The notes under the pieces were generated by a model. It was not told the DNA's origin. It saw only the letters and a list, made by a program, of their open reading frames with translations, and ran no database searches. The position numbers and the translations under genes are program-made. 64,000 nt of DNA from Candidatus Chlamydia sanziniae (GTDB lineage: Bacteria > Chlamydiota > Chlamydiia > Chlamydiales > Chlamydiaceae): assembly GCF_001653975.1 (NCBI RefSeq), contig NZ_CP014639.1, forward strand, positions 1,049,134 through 1,113,133. The letters are read 5' to 3'. Shown in pieces: positions 46,331 through 56,184 of the stretch (its first letter is position 1; the number at the start of each line of letters is the position of its first letter).

Positions 46331-47683
46331 ATGTTAACCTGTAACGATTGTAGTACTTGGGAACAGTTTATAAATTATGTGAAAACACGTTGTTCAAAAA
46401 CAGCCTTTGAAAATTGGATTTCCCCCATTCAAGTCTTAGAAGAAACTCAAGAGAAAATTCGCTTAGAAGTTCCAAACATCTTTGTGCAAAATTACCTTCT
46501 AGACAACTATAAGAAGGATCTTTGTTCGTTTGTTCCTTTAGATGTTCATGGAGAACCTGCTTTAGAATTTGTGGTCGCAGAGAACAAGAAATCTCCTTCA
46601 ATACTCTTACAACAAAAAGAGCTTGGAGAAAATGCTCATGATCCTATTGAAGAGTCTAAAGATTTTGAACTCAAGTTAAATGCTTCCTATCGCTTTGATA
46701 ATTTTATAGAAGGCCCCTCCAATCAATTTGTTAAATCAGCAGCTGTGGGTATTGCGGGGAAGCCGGGACGTTCTTACAATCCCCTTTTTATTCATGGTGG
46801 CGTTGGTCTGGGCAAAACCCATTTGCTGCATGCTATAGGTCACTATGTTCGTGAACATCATAAAAACTTGCGGATTTATTGCATTACAACAGAAGCTTTT
46901 ATCAACGATCTTGTCCACCACCTTAAATCAAAATCTGTTGATAAAATGAAAAATTTTTATCGTTCTCTGGATCTTCTTCTTGTCGACGATATTCAATTTT
47001 TACAGAACCGCCAAAATTTCGAAGAAGAGTTTTGCAATACCTTCGAAACTTTAATCAACTTGAGCAAGCAAATTGTTATTACTAGTGACAAACCTCCAAG
47101 TCAGTTAAAGTTATCCGAACGGATCATCGCACGCATGGAGTGGGGTCTCGTTGCTCATGTTGGTACTCCGGATTTGGAAACCCGTGTAGCTATCTTACAA
47201 CATAAAGCGGAGCAAAAAGGATTACAGATTCCTAATGAAATGGCTTTCTACATTGCTGATCATATTTATGGAAATGTTCGTCAGTTAGAAGGAGCTATCA
47301 ATAAGCTCACAGCCTATTGTCGACTGTTCGGTAAAAGTCTCACAGAAACGATTATCCGAGAAACCTTAAAAGAATTATTCCGCTCTCCATTAAAACAGAA
47401 AGTCTCTGTTGAAAGCATTTTAAAAAGTGTCGCTACAATATTTCAAGTTAAGCTTCAAGATTTAAAAAGCAACTCCCGTTCTAAAGAGCTCGTGCTTGCT
47501 CGTCAAGTCGCGATGTACCTAGCCAAAATGTTAATCACTGATTCTTTAGTTGCTATAGGGGCTTCTTTTGGTAAAACGCATTCGACAGTACTTTATGCAT
47601 GTAAAACTATAGAACAAAAACTTCAAAAAGACGAAACTTTAAAACGTCAAATAAATTTGTGCAAAAATCATATTGTTGGATAA
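46331..47683 (+). CDS. dnaA: DnaA-family replication initiator, second paralog
   Basis: 450 residues. N-terminal domain I starts at [20 protein letters not shown]. The AAA domain has Walker [12 protein letters not shown] and Walker [11 protein letters not shown]. The C-terminal domain IV helix-turn-helix reads [20 protein letters not shown], where classical DnaA has GGRDHTTV. It is one residue short and lacks the Asp that contacts DnaA boxes. Chlamydiae carry two DnaA genes; this place matches CT275 (dnaA_2). No DnaA box cluster was seen next to it. Confidence 0.93.
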   Translation: MLTCNDCSTWEQFINYVKTRCSKTAFENWISPIQVLEETQEKIRLEVPNIFVQNYLLDNYKKDLCSFVPLDVHGEPALEFVVAENKKSPSILLQQKELGENAHDPIEESKDFELKLNASYRFDNFIEGPSNQFVKSAAVGIAGKPGRSYNPLFIHGGVGLGKTHLLHAIGHYVREHHKNLRIYCITTEAFINDLVHHLKSKSVDKMKNFYRSLDLLLVDDIQFLQNRQNFEEEFCNTFETLINLSKQIVITSDKPPSQLKLSERIIARMEWGLVAHVGTPDLETRVAILQHKAEQKGLQIPNEMAFYIADHIYGNVRQLEGAINKLTAYCRLFGKSLTETIIRETLKELFRSPLKQKVSVESILKSVATIFQVKLQDLKSNSRSKELVLARQVAMYLAKMLITDSLVAIGASFGKTHSTVLYACKTIEQKLQKDETLKRQINLCKNHIVG

Positions 47684-47698
47684 CCTAGGAGGCATTTC

Positions 47699-48295
47699 AT
47701 GTTCCGCAGAGCAGGCAAAGGTCCTTTCGAAGATGTACAAACACTTTACGAAGAAGAAAATTCTTCGCGATCTAATTATTCTCCTTATTCACGGCCTGAA
47801 CATTTAGATACTCCTCCAAGCCTTTTTGATACTCCAAAAACATCAGAAACGCGTCCTTTAACACACAACTTACAAGAAGAGGGTTCCTTGGCACAATGGC
47901 CGCCAAACTCAAGGACAGAATCCCTTCTTCCGCCTTCTGAAGAACCTGAAACTACCTTAGGAGAGGGTGTAACTTTTAAAGGAGAGCTTGCCTTTGAGCG
48001 CTTTTTGCGTATCGATGGTACATTTGAAGGTATTCTTGTCTCCAAGGGAAAGATTATCATCGGTCCTAAAGGAATTGTAAAAGCTGATATCCAACTTCAA
48101 GAAGCAATTATCGAAGGTGTTGTAGAAGGCAATATTACTGTTGCTGGAAAACTAGAGCTACGCGGCGAAGCAATTGTTAAAGGTGACATCCAAGCGACAA
48201 CACTCTGTGTAGATGAAGGCGTGCGGATTCTTGGTTATCTCGCCATTGCAGGAATTACTGAAGATCAGAAAGAAAAAGACTCAATATCAGGGTAG
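47699..48295 (+). CDS. bacA: Bactofilin
   Basis: 198 residues. Residues 1-85 are a disordered Ser/Pro/Glu-rich arm. Residues 86-185 are a beta-helix of hydrophobic/glycine repeats (FERFLRIDGTFEGILVSKG, VVEGNITVAGKLELRG), the bactofilin core that polymerises without nucleotide. It matches CT276, characterised in C. trachomatis as BacA that controls cell size. AGGAGG lies 6 bases before the ATG. The end overlaps the ComF-like gene by 41 bases. Confidence 0.85.
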   Translation: MFRRAGKGPFEDVQTLYEEENSSRSNYSPYSRPEHLDTPPSLFDTPKTSETRPLTHNLQEEGSLAQWPPNSRTESLLPPSEEPETTLGEGVTFKGELAFERFLRIDGTFEGILVSKGKIIIGPKGIVKADIQLQEAIIEGVVEGNITVAGKLELRGEAIVKGDIQATTLCVDEGVRILGYLAIAGITEDQKEKDSISG

Positions 48296-48848
48296 GCTGT
48301 GCAACACTTTTTTCGATAGCCTTATACCACGAATTAGTTAGAGGATATGTAGATAAGAAGCACTTAGGTCCCGTTAAGGGAAGTTTTCTGATTTGTTTTT
48401 CCTTATTTATCCCTGGCCATAAAGCATAGTAGGGAATGTTTTTTGATTTAGCCACTGACACGATAAATTCCTTAGGAATTTTGGAGATTATGTAAATAAC
48501 GCAAGTTGGAGGGCACGTCCATGTTTCCCAACACTGCTGTATACTTCTTATAAAAAACTGCAAAGCAGGAAGCTTTCCATCACATGCCCGGAAATAAATA
48601 GATAGTGCCACTTTTGTGGGTTTATACAAGCTCAATGTGTGTATGCAAGACGTTGGCAAACAATGACAACATACATTGATTTCATTACAATTAAGATACC
48701 GAAAACAATGAAGACACCGTCCGGCTTTACTTTCCAGAGAAAGCTTCTCGAGACAACACGAGCAAAAGAGCGCACCTGGAGAACCACAACCATAGCACAA
48801 ATAGGGGAAAAGTAAGCGTAAGAAAAAAACTATGAATTTCTCAAGCAT
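48255..48848 (-). CDS. ComF-like protein with zinc ribbons and degenerate phosphoribosyltransferase
   Basis: 197 residues. The N-terminal third has paired Cys motifs ([22 protein letters not shown]) like the double zinc finger of ComF/GntX. The rest aligns loosely with a phosphoribosyltransferase domain, but I do not see the PRPP-binding loop (DD..TTG). Chlamydiae keep a ComEC-type DNA uptake system, so a reduced ComF may be relevant. It matches CT277. Confidence 0.6.
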   Translation of the reverse strand: MLEKFIVFFLRLLFPYLCYGCGSPGALFCSCCLEKLSLESKAGRCLHCFRYLNCNEINVCCHCLPTSCIHTLSLYKPTKVALSIYFRACDGKLPALQFFIRSIQQCWETWTCPPTCVIYIISKIPKEFIVSVAKSKNIPYYALWPGINKEKQIRKLPLTGPKCFLSTYPLTNSWYKAIEKSVAQPTLILSLFLSDLQ

Positions 48849-48929
48849 ACAAAATTTTTATTCCTAAAATTCCAATTAATTTGCTACGTTGTTGAACGTG
48901 TAGAAGCTTCAATTTTTCTCTCAATCACA

Positions 48930-50441
48930 ATGCTTAAACGATTCTTAGATTCCCTTTGGAAAATTTGTCAAAAAAATAAATTTCAGCGCTTTACTCCCAT
49001 AATAGATGCTATTGATACTTTTTGCTATGAACCTATTCATTCCCCTACCTCACCTCCCTTCATTCGAGATTCTGTAGATGTCAAGCGATGGATGATGCTT
49101 GTTGTCATTGCCCTTTTCCCTGCAACGTTCTTAGCAATATGGAACTCAGGACTCCAAGCCATCATCTACGGTTCAGGAAATGCTGCTCTTATGCAGAAAT
49201 TTTTACACATTTCAGAATTTCGTAGTTATCTTTCCTTTGTTATCAATGATATCAAAGTGCTCTCCATCCTTAGGGAGGGCTGTAAAATCTTTTTTCCTCT
49301 TCTCCTTATCAGCTATGGCGTTGGAGGATTATGTGAAGTTCTCTTTGCAGTGATTCGCAAACATAAAATTGCTGAAGGACTTCTTGTTACAGGAATTCTT
49401 TATCCTCTTACGCTCCCACCTACAATACCTTATTGGATGGCAGCTTTAGGGATTGCCTTTGGTATTGTGATTAGCAAAGAGCTGTTTGGAGGAACGGGAA
49501 TGAATATTCTCAATCCTGCCTTATCTGGAAGAGCTTTTCTTTTCTTTACCTTCCCTGCAAAAATGAGCGGTGATGTCTGGGTTGGGAAAAATCCTACGGT
49601 AATTCAAGAAAGTCTCATCAAGATGAATTCCGCTTCAGGAAAATCTTTGATCGACGGCTTTTCACAATCTACATGTTTACAAACACTAAACTCTACACCG
49701 CCTTCTGTAAAACGCATTCATGTAGATACCATTGCAGCACATATTCTTCACATGCCGCATGTCCCTACCGAAAATATAATCCAATCACAATTTTCTCTGT
49801 GGACAGAAGCTCACCCGGGTTGGGTTTTGGATAAACTTACACTACCTCAACTCCAAGACTTTGTCACTGCCCCCCTTGCTGAAGGTGGCTTAGGGCTTCT
49901 CCCCACACAATTTGATTCAGCATATGCCATCACAGATGTCATCCATGGTATTGGGAAATTTTCCACAGCCAATCTCTTTTGGGGGAATGTTCTAGGATCT
50001 CTTGGAGAAACTTCAACATGCGCTTGCTTACTCGGAGCTTTCTTTCTCATCCTCACAGGAATTGCCTCATGGAGAACCATGGTTGCCTTTGGCTTGGGTG
50101 CCTGGATCACAGCTTGGATGTTTAAATTCGTCAGTGTACTTATTTTAGGTAAGGGTGGGGCCTGGGCGCCCGCTCGCTTTTTTATCCCTGCCTATCGCCA
50201 GCTATTTCTTGGCGGTCTTGCCTTTGGTCTTGTCTTCATGGCTACGGATCCTATTTCTTCCCCTACAATGAAACTTGGCAAATGGATTTATGGGATGTTT
50301 ATAGGGTTCATGACGATCTTAATTCGCCTGATCAATCCTGCGTATCCTGAAGGCGTCATGTTAGCAATTCTCCTTGGCAATGTCTTTGCCCCTCTTATCG
50401 ATTATTTCGCTGTTAGAAAATACAGAAAAAGGAGAGCGTAG
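48930..50441 (+). CDS. nqrB: Na+-translocating NADH:quinone reductase subunit B
   Basis: 503-residue membrane subunit carrying a covalent FMN and part of the sodium channel. About ten hydrophobic segments are seen. The flavinylation motif is DGFSQST (about 234-240), fitting the D-x-x-S/T-x-A/S-T consensus. [15 protein letters not shown] follows near 350-364. It starts the nqrBCDE run; nqrA and nqrF are not in this window. Confidence 0.95.
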   Translation: MLKRFLDSLWKICQKNKFQRFTPIIDAIDTFCYEPIHSPTSPPFIRDSVDVKRWMMLVVIALFPATFLAIWNSGLQAIIYGSGNAALMQKFLHISEFRSYLSFVINDIKVLSILREGCKIFFPLLLISYGVGGLCEVLFAVIRKHKIAEGLLVTGILYPLTLPPTIPYWMAALGIAFGIVISKELFGGTGMNILNPALSGRAFLFFTFPAKMSGDVWVGKNPTVIQESLIKMNSASGKSLIDGFSQSTCLQTLNSTPPSVKRIHVDTIAAHILHMPHVPTENIIQSQFSLWTEAHPGWVLDKLTLPQLQDFVTAPLAEGGLGLLPTQFDSAYAITDVIHGIGKFSTANLFWGNVLGSLGETSTCACLLGAFFLILTGIASWRTMVAFGLGAWITAWMFKFVSVLILGKGGAWAPARFFIPAYRQLFLGGLAFGLVFMATDPISSPTMKLGKWIYGMFIGFMTILIRLINPAYPEGVMLAILLGNVFAPLIDYFAVRKYRKRRA

Positions 50442-50445
50442 AGAT

Positions 50446-51414
50446 ATGTCTACAGGCTCTTCAAAAAGCCCTAGTCATCTAAACCAAACTTGGTATATCA
50501 TCACCTTTATCCTAGGATTAAGTTTATTTGCCGGGCTCTTATTATCGACAGTATATTATTTGCTCTCTCCGATACAAGAACAAGCCGCTACTTTTGATCG
50601 TAACAAGCAAATGCTCTTGGCAGTCCATACTTTAGATTACCAAGGACATTTTCAGCTCTACGACAATAATGCTTGGGTGCCTGCTATTTATGACAAAGAG
50701 ACTCAACTCTTGCAGTCCTATGAAGGCCGTTCTCCTGTAGTTTCTAGCCTAACTCTGGACCTTTATACCCAACGTTTTGTTCGTCCTTTATTAGCAGATA
50801 AACATGGAGCTATCTTCTCTTTTGAAGATAAACACAAGAACATTGTAGAGTTTATCAAAGAGTACCAAGAAAGTGGTTTTTACCACCAACCGCTTTTACT
50901 ATTCTATGCTATTTTAGAAAACACAAACCGTGCTGCTATGATGTCAGCATCTGAAATTGCCAAAGATCCTTCTATGATCCAAGCCCTTGTCATTCCTATT
51001 TCAGGATTTGGTTTGTGGGGACCTATCTATGGCTACCTCGGGATTAAAAATGATGGAAATACGGTATTAGGAACTGCTTGGTATCAACAAGGGGAGACTC
51101 CAGGATTAGGAGCAAACATTGCAAATCCTGAATGGCAAGTGCAATTTTATGGGAAAAAAATCTTTGCTGCTGCTACCTCTGGGGTCACAGATTTTGCGAT
51201 GGCTCCCCTGGGTCTTGAAGTTATTAAAGGTTCAGTACTCACAGCCTTTGGACATTCTCCCAAGGCACTTTCAGCTATTGATGGAATTTCAGGAGCTACC
51301 TTGACTTGTAATGGTGTGACTGATGCCTACATTCAATCTCTAGCTCCCTATCGCCAACTTTTGATAAGCTTTGCAAAGCTAAACAATTCAGGAAAAAAAG
51401 ATGTCCATAAATAA
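50446..51414 (+). CDS. nqrC: Na+-translocating NADH:quinone reductase subunit C
   Basis: 322 residues with one N-terminal span. The FMN-binding domain has the attachment motif [13 protein letters not shown] (about 283-295), where Thr carries FMN. Start is ATG 50446, 4 bases after the nqrB stop, with GGAG upstream. It overlaps nqrD by 14 bases. Confidence 0.95.
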   Translation: MSTGSSKSPSHLNQTWYIITFILGLSLFAGLLLSTVYYLLSPIQEQAATFDRNKQMLLAVHTLDYQGHFQLYDNNAWVPAIYDKETQLLQSYEGRSPVVSSLTLDLYTQRFVRPLLADKHGAIFSFEDKHKNIVEFIKEYQESGFYHQPLLLFYAILENTNRAAMMSASEIAKDPSMIQALVIPISGFGLWGPIYGYLGIKNDGNTVLGTAWYQQGETPGLGANIANPEWQVQFYGKKIFAAATSGVTDFAMAPLGLEVIKGSVLTAFGHSPKALSAIDGISGATLTCNGVTDAYIQSLAPYRQLLISFAKLNNSGKKDVHK

Positions 51415-52045
51415 AAAGTCTTATAAAAGTTATTTCCTGGAACCTTTATGGAACAATAACCAAATACTCATCGCTATTTTGGGAATCTGTTCCGCTCTTG
51501 CTGTAACTACAACGATGAATACCGCGATTACCATGGGTCTAGCTGTAAGTATTGTCACAGGGAGTTCTTCATTTTTTGTTTCTCTTTTACGTAAGGTCAC
51601 TCCTGATAGTGTCAGGATGATTACGCAATTAATTATTATCAGTCTATTTGTTATTGTCATCGACCAATTTCTTAAAGCTTTCTTTTTTAATATTTCCAAA
51701 ACTTTATCCGTATTTGTAGGTTTGATCATCACAAATTGTATTGTTATGGGCCGGACAGAAAGCTTAGCAAGACATGTTCCTCCTATTCCTGCATTTTTGG
51801 ATGGCTTCGCTGCAGGATTAGGTTATGGCTGGGTACTTCTATTTACTAGTATATTGAGAGAATTCTTTGGATTTGGAACATTGCTAGGGTACCGTATTCT
51901 CCCTGAATCACTGTATGCCTCGGCAGCACATCCCGATGGCTACCAAAACTTAAGTCTCATGGTCTTAGCTCCCTCAGCGTTTTTTCTGCTTGGCATAATG
52001 ATTTGGATCATAAACATTCTTGGTTCTAAGAACACAAAAGGGTAG
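51401..52045 (+). CDS. nqrD: Na+-translocating NADH:quinone reductase subunit D
   Basis: Integral membrane subunit of 214 residues. [14 protein letters not shown] (about 111-124) and [20 protein letters not shown] are typical NqrD/RnfE stretches. It overlaps nqrC by 14 bases and is followed by nqrE after 3 bases. NqrD and NqrE together bind the intramembrane Fe-S cluster. Confidence 0.95.
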   Translation: MSINKKSYKSYFLEPLWNNNQILIAILGICSALAVTTTMNTAITMGLAVSIVTGSSSFFVSLLRKVTPDSVRMITQLIIISLFVIVIDQFLKAFFFNISKTLSVFVGLIITNCIVMGRTESLARHVPPIPAFLDGFAAGLGYGWVLLFTSILREFFGFGTLLGYRILPESLYASAAHPDGYQNLSLMVLAPSAFFLLGIMIWIINILGSKNTKG

Positions 52046-52048
52046 CTC

Positions 52049-52774
52049 ATGATGTGGTTAGGTTCTTATAATTGGCTCAATATTCTTGGTATTTTCCTTC
52101 AAGCGACCTTTATTCAAAATATCCTTCTGGCGAACTTTTTAGGAATGTGTAGTTACCTTGCCTGCTCTACTAGGGTTTCTACAGCAAATGGTTTGGGGAT
52201 GTCTGTAGCTCTTGTTCTTACCCTAACCGGAAGTATCAATTGGTTTGTTCATGCGTTTATCACAGGTCCTAAGGCTCTTACTTGGCTCTCAACTTCTCTA
52301 GCCTCTGTGAACTTAGGATTTTTAGAACTCATTATTTTTATTGTTGTTATTGCTGCTTTCACACAAATCTTAGAACTTTTCTTAGAAAAAGTTTCCAGAA
52401 ACCTTTACCTATCTTTAGGAATTTTTCTTCCCCTTATTGCTGTGAATTGTGCAATTCTAGGAGGTGTACTGTTCGGCATGACTCGAAATTATCCCTTCAT
52501 CCCCATGATGATTTTTTCCTTAGGGGCAGGCTGTGGCTGGTGGCTTGCTATAGTCTTATTGGCGACGATTAAAGAAAAACTTACTTATTCTGATATTCCC
52601 AAAAACCTGCAAGGAATGGGAATTTCTTTTATTATCACCGGACTCATCGCCATGGCCTTTATGAGCCTTACAGGCATCGATATCTCCAAACCTACAACTA
52701 CTACTCCACCTGTAGAAACAACAGTTACCCATAGTGTGCCAACTATTTTTTCTGACGAGAAGATCGTTTCGTAA
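52049..52774 (+). CDS. nqrE: Na+-translocating NADH:quinone reductase subunit E
   Basis: 241 residues; six spans in the first 210, with ANFLGMCSYLAC and VNCAILGG (the cluster-binding cysteines). The C-terminal tail of about 30 residues is Thr/Pro-rich and not typical of NqrE (about 200 in other bacteria). Last gene of the nqr run. The gene converges on a small Inc-like gene. Confidence 0.94.
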   Translation: MMWLGSYNWLNILGIFLQATFIQNILLANFLGMCSYLACSTRVSTANGLGMSVALVLTLTGSINWFVHAFITGPKALTWLSTSLASVNLGFLELIIFIVVIAAFTQILELFLEKVSRNLYLSLGIFLPLIAVNCAILGGVLFGMTRNYPFIPMMIFSLGAGCGWWLAIVLLATIKEKLTYSDIPKNLQGMGISFIITGLIAMAFMSLTGIDISKPTTTTPPVETTVTHSVPTIFSDEKIVS

Positions 52775-52838
52775 AAAAAGAAATGCTTTGTAAGCCTTTG
52801 AAAAATAGAAATTAGAAAGGCACGACAGTGTGAATTTT

Positions 52839-53135
52839 TTATGATTCTGTAGTAGATAGAACTTGTTTTTGTTCGAGTACCTTACTAAGTATTAACGTTA
52901 TGATTGAGACTAGTAAAATCGCAGTAGTTAAAGCAATGACACCATACATCATACAAAACACGCCTCCTGGAAATAAAATAATTACAGGAAACATTGATAA
53001 CACAAATAAAGCAAGTAGAGTCAGCAAAACTACAAGAATTTCATGACAGATCCGAATATAATGAGGCGTTTTAGAAACGGAATACCTCTGGTGAGTCGAG
53101 GTATAGAACATAGAATCAGTTGTTTTAAATATCAT
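52839..53135 (-). CDS. Candidate inclusion membrane (Inc) protein, 98 residues
   Basis: Two adjacent hydrophobic segments (about 33-55 and 58-84) with a FPGG turn between them form the bilobed hairpin. Soluble tails are short. No signal peptide precedes. It sits 19 bases after a second candidate of similar shape, so the two may be an Inc pair. Family and function unknown. Confidence 0.55.
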   Translation of the reverse strand: MIFKTTDSMFYTSTHQRYSVSKTPHYIRICHEILVVLLTLLALFVLSMFPVIILFPGGVFCMMYGVIALTTAILLVSIITLILSKVLEQKQVLSTTES

Positions 53136-53146
53136 TTTTACAATAA

Positions 53147-53262
53147 AGAAATATCTAAAATATTTTTGCTTTTTTGAAAGAAAAACCTAAAACATTTTTG
53201 CTTTTTTGAAAAATTTTTGTTTTCCCTAGAGAAATACCTAAAATATTCTTGCTTTCCTTTGT
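53147..53262. repeat. Three short direct repeats at the end of an Inc-like gene
   Basis: Three imperfect copies of an approximately 30-base unit (core CCTAAAATATTTTTGCTTT) occur at 53147-53180, 53180-53214 and 53229-53262. Two lie inside the gene and give repeated KSKN-x-LG-x-S stretches in the protein; the third straddles its stop. Spacing is uneven. Confidence 0.7.
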
Positions 53263-53508
53263 GTGAAGAATACGATAACGGTAATAAGTACAAAACAATA
53301 AAATCAAGATGAGACAACTTCCTATAATCCAAAAAATGAATTGCGTAGACACTGGTCCTATTATAAATAATCCACAAGCTATAATCCCAATAGCCAATGC
53401 ACTCAGAATTATAATTACAAGGGAGAGGGTCTTCACACGAGGATTCTGAACGAACTTTGGTATATATTTTAAAAAAGTAGAAGAATCTACTGAAGCAGTG
53501 AGACGCAT
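53155..53508 (-). CDS. Candidate inclusion membrane (Inc) protein with repeated tail, 117 residues
   Basis: Hydrophobic segments at about 26-48 and 52-73 form a bilobed hairpin. The C-terminal 40 residues carry repeats of the type KSKNILGISLGKTKIF then KSKNVLGFSFKKAKIF, basic and serine-rich. Repeats extend past the stop at DNA level, so the reading frame may change length by repeat copy number. No homology recognised. Confidence 0.6.
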   Translation of the reverse strand: MRLTASVDSSTFLKYIPKFVQNPRVKTLSLVIIILSALAIGIIACGLFIIGPVSTQFIFWIIGSCLILILLFCTYYRYRILHTKESKNILGISLGKTKIFQKSKNVLGFSFKKAKIF

Positions 53509-53575
53509 AATACAGATCTATAATTATAAACTATTTAATAAGAATTAAAAAGGTTTTAAAAATTAGAACTAAATC

Positions 53576-53597
53576 TAATCTTTTATTAAAAAGATTA
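53576..53597. terminator. Hairpin between gcsH and the Inc-like gene
   Basis: Perfect 9-bp arms TAATCTTTT and AAAAGATTA with a 4-base loop lie 20 bases after gcsH. It is AT-only except for one pair per arm, so its stability is low. It could be a terminator or an operator of the downstream gene. Confidence 0.4.
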
Positions 53598-53617
53598 AAT
53601 ACTGTAAATACAAAAGT

Positions 53618-53962
53618 TCATTCTTCACTAGAAGAAAATTGTGCAGTATCTAACTCTCCATCTAACCGCATAATAGCCAGCCACCCTTTCTCTTCGGGGG
53701 ATTCATTAAGTTCTTTAGGATTTTCTGTTAATACTTGATTTACGTCTAGAATTTCTCCAGAAACAGGGCTTAAAACTTCAATAGCTGATTTTGAAGACTC
53801 TAGAATTCCCAAGACATCTCCTTTCTTACAGGAACTTCCTATTGAAGGCAAATCCACATGGAGTATCATTCCCAAATGAGTCTGCATTTTTTTCGTCAGC
53901 CCTAGACGTACTAAGCGATTGTGGATAGGTAAAATCCATACATGATAATCAGAATACCACAT
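53618..53962 (-). CDS. gcsH: GcsH-like lipoyl carrier protein
   Basis: 114-residue glycine cleavage H-type protein. LPSIGSSCKKGD and ESSKSAIEVLSPVSGEI (about 62-78) hold the lipoyl lysine. The other glycine cleavage subunits are not in the window and are generally missing from Chlamydia, so the role is probably lipoate relay or a substrate for LplA. The start overlaps the stop of the PpiD-like gene (TAATG). Confidence 0.85.
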   Translation of the reverse strand: MWYSDYHVWILPIHNRLVRLGLTKKMQTHLGMILHVDLPSIGSSCKKGDVLGILESSKSAIEVLSPVSGEILDVNQVLTENPKELNESPEEKGWLAIMRLDGELDTAQFSSSEE

Positions 53963-56040
53963 TATCCTACTCCTTGTCCAATGAAGCGTTCCATATAACT
54001 ACCTACAACTTCCTCATTCAATCGATTTTTAGCAAAAAACAGCCTGTCTATACCCATAGGACAATCATTAACTGCATGTCCTAAACATCGGTAATAGTAT
54101 GGACCTTCTTCCGAGTGTATTATCAGGCCAGAAAGCGCATCAATTTCCATAGCGAAGAGTTGATCAAATGGCTGAGGAAGATCACTATCTTCCCGTGTAA
54201 AGGTTCTCAAAGACTTTTCTAATCCCCAAAAGAACGTTCCTCCAGGATACGTTCCAGCTCTGTGCTCTTCCATTAATTTCCATAGACGCCTTTGCCACAG
54301 GGCGCTCCCTGTTTCTTTAGGATAACGAGCACGTAAAGCGTTAAGAATACGATCTGATTGCAATGCATTGCCATAAGCATTCACCAACTTTGATGCCAGA
54401 CCTTTTTTTAGAACCTCGCGGTAAGAAAGAACCTCTTCACCGTCAAAGCAAGTTTCTACTTTGAATGTATAGTATCTTTCTTGATCTTGACTGTAACGTT
54501 CTATAATTTCATTTTCAAGCAGTACGTTTGCCAAAGCTTGACCATCTACAATCCCTTCAAGAATGCTATCCTTGCCTGGAGATAACAAAATCTCACGACT
54601 CTCTATAGAAGCAGATCTTAACGCCTCAGTAATTCTTTCAGGGTATGCTCTTAAAATCGCCTTGCGAGTAAACACAGAGATCTTATCTCTTAAGGAGGTC
54701 TTCAAACACTGAAAATCCTTAGGAGATTGGCAGGTTTCTGCGGCAGTAAACTCCTGAAGAATTTCCTGAAAATGTTCTGGATTTTGTTGCCAATGATCCA
54801 CTTCCACTAGGGGAACTTTTGTCTCTAAGTCTTCCAAAGCTACTGTCTGATAACTTACTGCAAATCGTTTACCAATCAGCCGTGGTTCCTTAGCTTTTAT
54901 TATTTTTATAGGTAAAAGCATGTAAGGAACATCCAAAGGATCTTTCAAAGGAGGAGCTACGAGATAGATATAGGTCTCAAAAGCAAGAAGATCCTGTTCT
55001 GTTTTAAAGCAGTATTCCTTGGGCAAGTTAACAAGCTCAACTTCTGTGGAATCTTTACCTCTATAGAAAAATTCACATAAAGGTTGATAATCAAAAGCTA
55101 CACTTCCCTGCAGCAATAAAAATGCTCTCTTACAAAGAAGAATTTCCCGATACATTTTAAAAAATTCAGTCTCAGAAAGACCTAAAAATTGAAAATAAAA
55201 AGCAATAAACTGATTAAAGCTGAGTGAAAACTCCGAATACTTGCTTAACTTAGTAAATGCCCGTTTTGCCTTATCATAAAAATCATCTCGAGCTTCATTG
55301 AGTGAAGGAAGGACTAGAAAGCGTCTTTCTGCGTCAATAAAGCGGAGTAAAACTTCAACAGCAGCAGAAAGATAAGCATCTCCAAACCAATCTCGAACAT
55401 TTCGATAACCAAATAAACGTAAATCTTTACCTCGACTTAAAGCACTATCTTCGGGAAGTGCGAACCTCTGTCTGCGATATTCTAACATCTGTCGCAGCAC
55501 GTAATGGGGAAATTTTTTTTCTTCTAAGAACAGCTGCACTCTAAAAGCAAAACCCTCTGGAGATACAGGATTATCGATTTGCTGAAAACGATTTAAGATC
55601 TCTACAAGCCGAGGTACTGAAGATTTCCATACTTCTTCAGAAGAAATAAAGGGAGCGTCAAAACGACGATATGGCTGATAATTTTTTTCCTTAGCAAAGG
55701 CTGGAAAGCCTTGTGAGTAAACCCGAAAAAAGAGTTTTTCTCCTAATTTTGTTGTTAAAAAATGCTGGGTAAGCAATCCTTCATTTACAAAATTCCACTC
55801 TTTAGGGTTTCCTGTAAAAGGATAGGCCTCGTGCATGAGAAATTTCTTTATAGCAAGGACGTCTTTCTCTAAATATTTTTTACCCGATGCTGTAGTGAAC
55901 ACTACCCGACAAAATTCTATCTTTGAAGCATGCTCTCCACAGGAAAAACGTCCCCAACCAATTCCCACTCCCGAAACGCAAACAATAACAATTATGAAAC
56001 CAATAAATTTTTTTTGATGCTTATAGAAGAACGCTAACAA
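53962..56040 (-). CDS. Membrane-anchored PpiD-like periplasmic protein (CT283-like)
   Basis: 692 residues. The N-terminus MLAFFYKHQKKFIGFIIVIV is a basic start plus one span, like PpiD/SurA_N-type chaperones. The rest is a large soluble, helical and charged domain (long Glu/Arg stretches). I see no parvulin PPIase signature. The start codon is TTG, with AGAGG 7 bases before. It is coupled to gcsH. A chaperone role is inferred from shape only. Confidence 0.55.
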   Translation of the reverse strand: MLAFFYKHQKKFIGFIIVIVCVSGVGIGWGRFSCGEHASKIEFCRVVFTTASGKKYLEKDVLAIKKFLMHEAYPFTGNPKEWNFVNEGLLTQHFLTTKLGEKLFFRVYSQGFPAFAKEKNYQPYRRFDAPFISSEEVWKSSVPRLVEILNRFQQIDNPVSPEGFAFRVQLFLEEKKFPHYVLRQMLEYRRQRFALPEDSALSRGKDLRLFGYRNVRDWFGDAYLSAAVEVLLRFIDAERRFLVLPSLNEARDDFYDKAKRAFTKLSKYSEFSLSFNQFIAFYFQFLGLSETEFFKMYREILLCKRAFLLLQGSVAFDYQPLCEFFYRGKDSTEVELVNLPKEYCFKTEQDLLAFETYIYLVAPPLKDPLDVPYMLLPIKIIKAKEPRLIGKRFAVSYQTVALEDLETKVPLVEVDHWQQNPEHFQEILQEFTAAETCQSPKDFQCLKTSLRDKISVFTRKAILRAYPERITEALRSASIESREILLSPGKDSILEGIVDGQALANVLLENEIIERYSQDQERYYTFKVETCFDGEEVLSYREVLKKGLASKLVNAYGNALQSDRILNALRARYPKETGSALWQRRLWKLMEEHRAGTYPGGTFFWGLEKSLRTFTREDSDLPQPFDQLFAMEIDALSGLIIHSEEGPYYYRCLGHAVNDCPMGIDRLFFAKNRLNEEVVGSYMERFIGQGVG

Positions 56041-56184
56041 AGCTCAACCTCTGTACAAACAGTAAAAGTGTAGTGTAAACGATAGTAAAGAAAAAAACCA
56101 AGTAGGATCCCACATAGAAAGGCGAGCACGTGGCAAGAAAGTGTTTGGAGTAAAGCATTTCCCTTTAAAGTGGGGAAGAAAAGA

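Noticed and set aside
47891..47910. TGGCAC sequence considered as a sigma-54 promoter element
   Set aside because: It lies inside the bactofilin coding region and the second half (TTGC at the right spacing) is absent.
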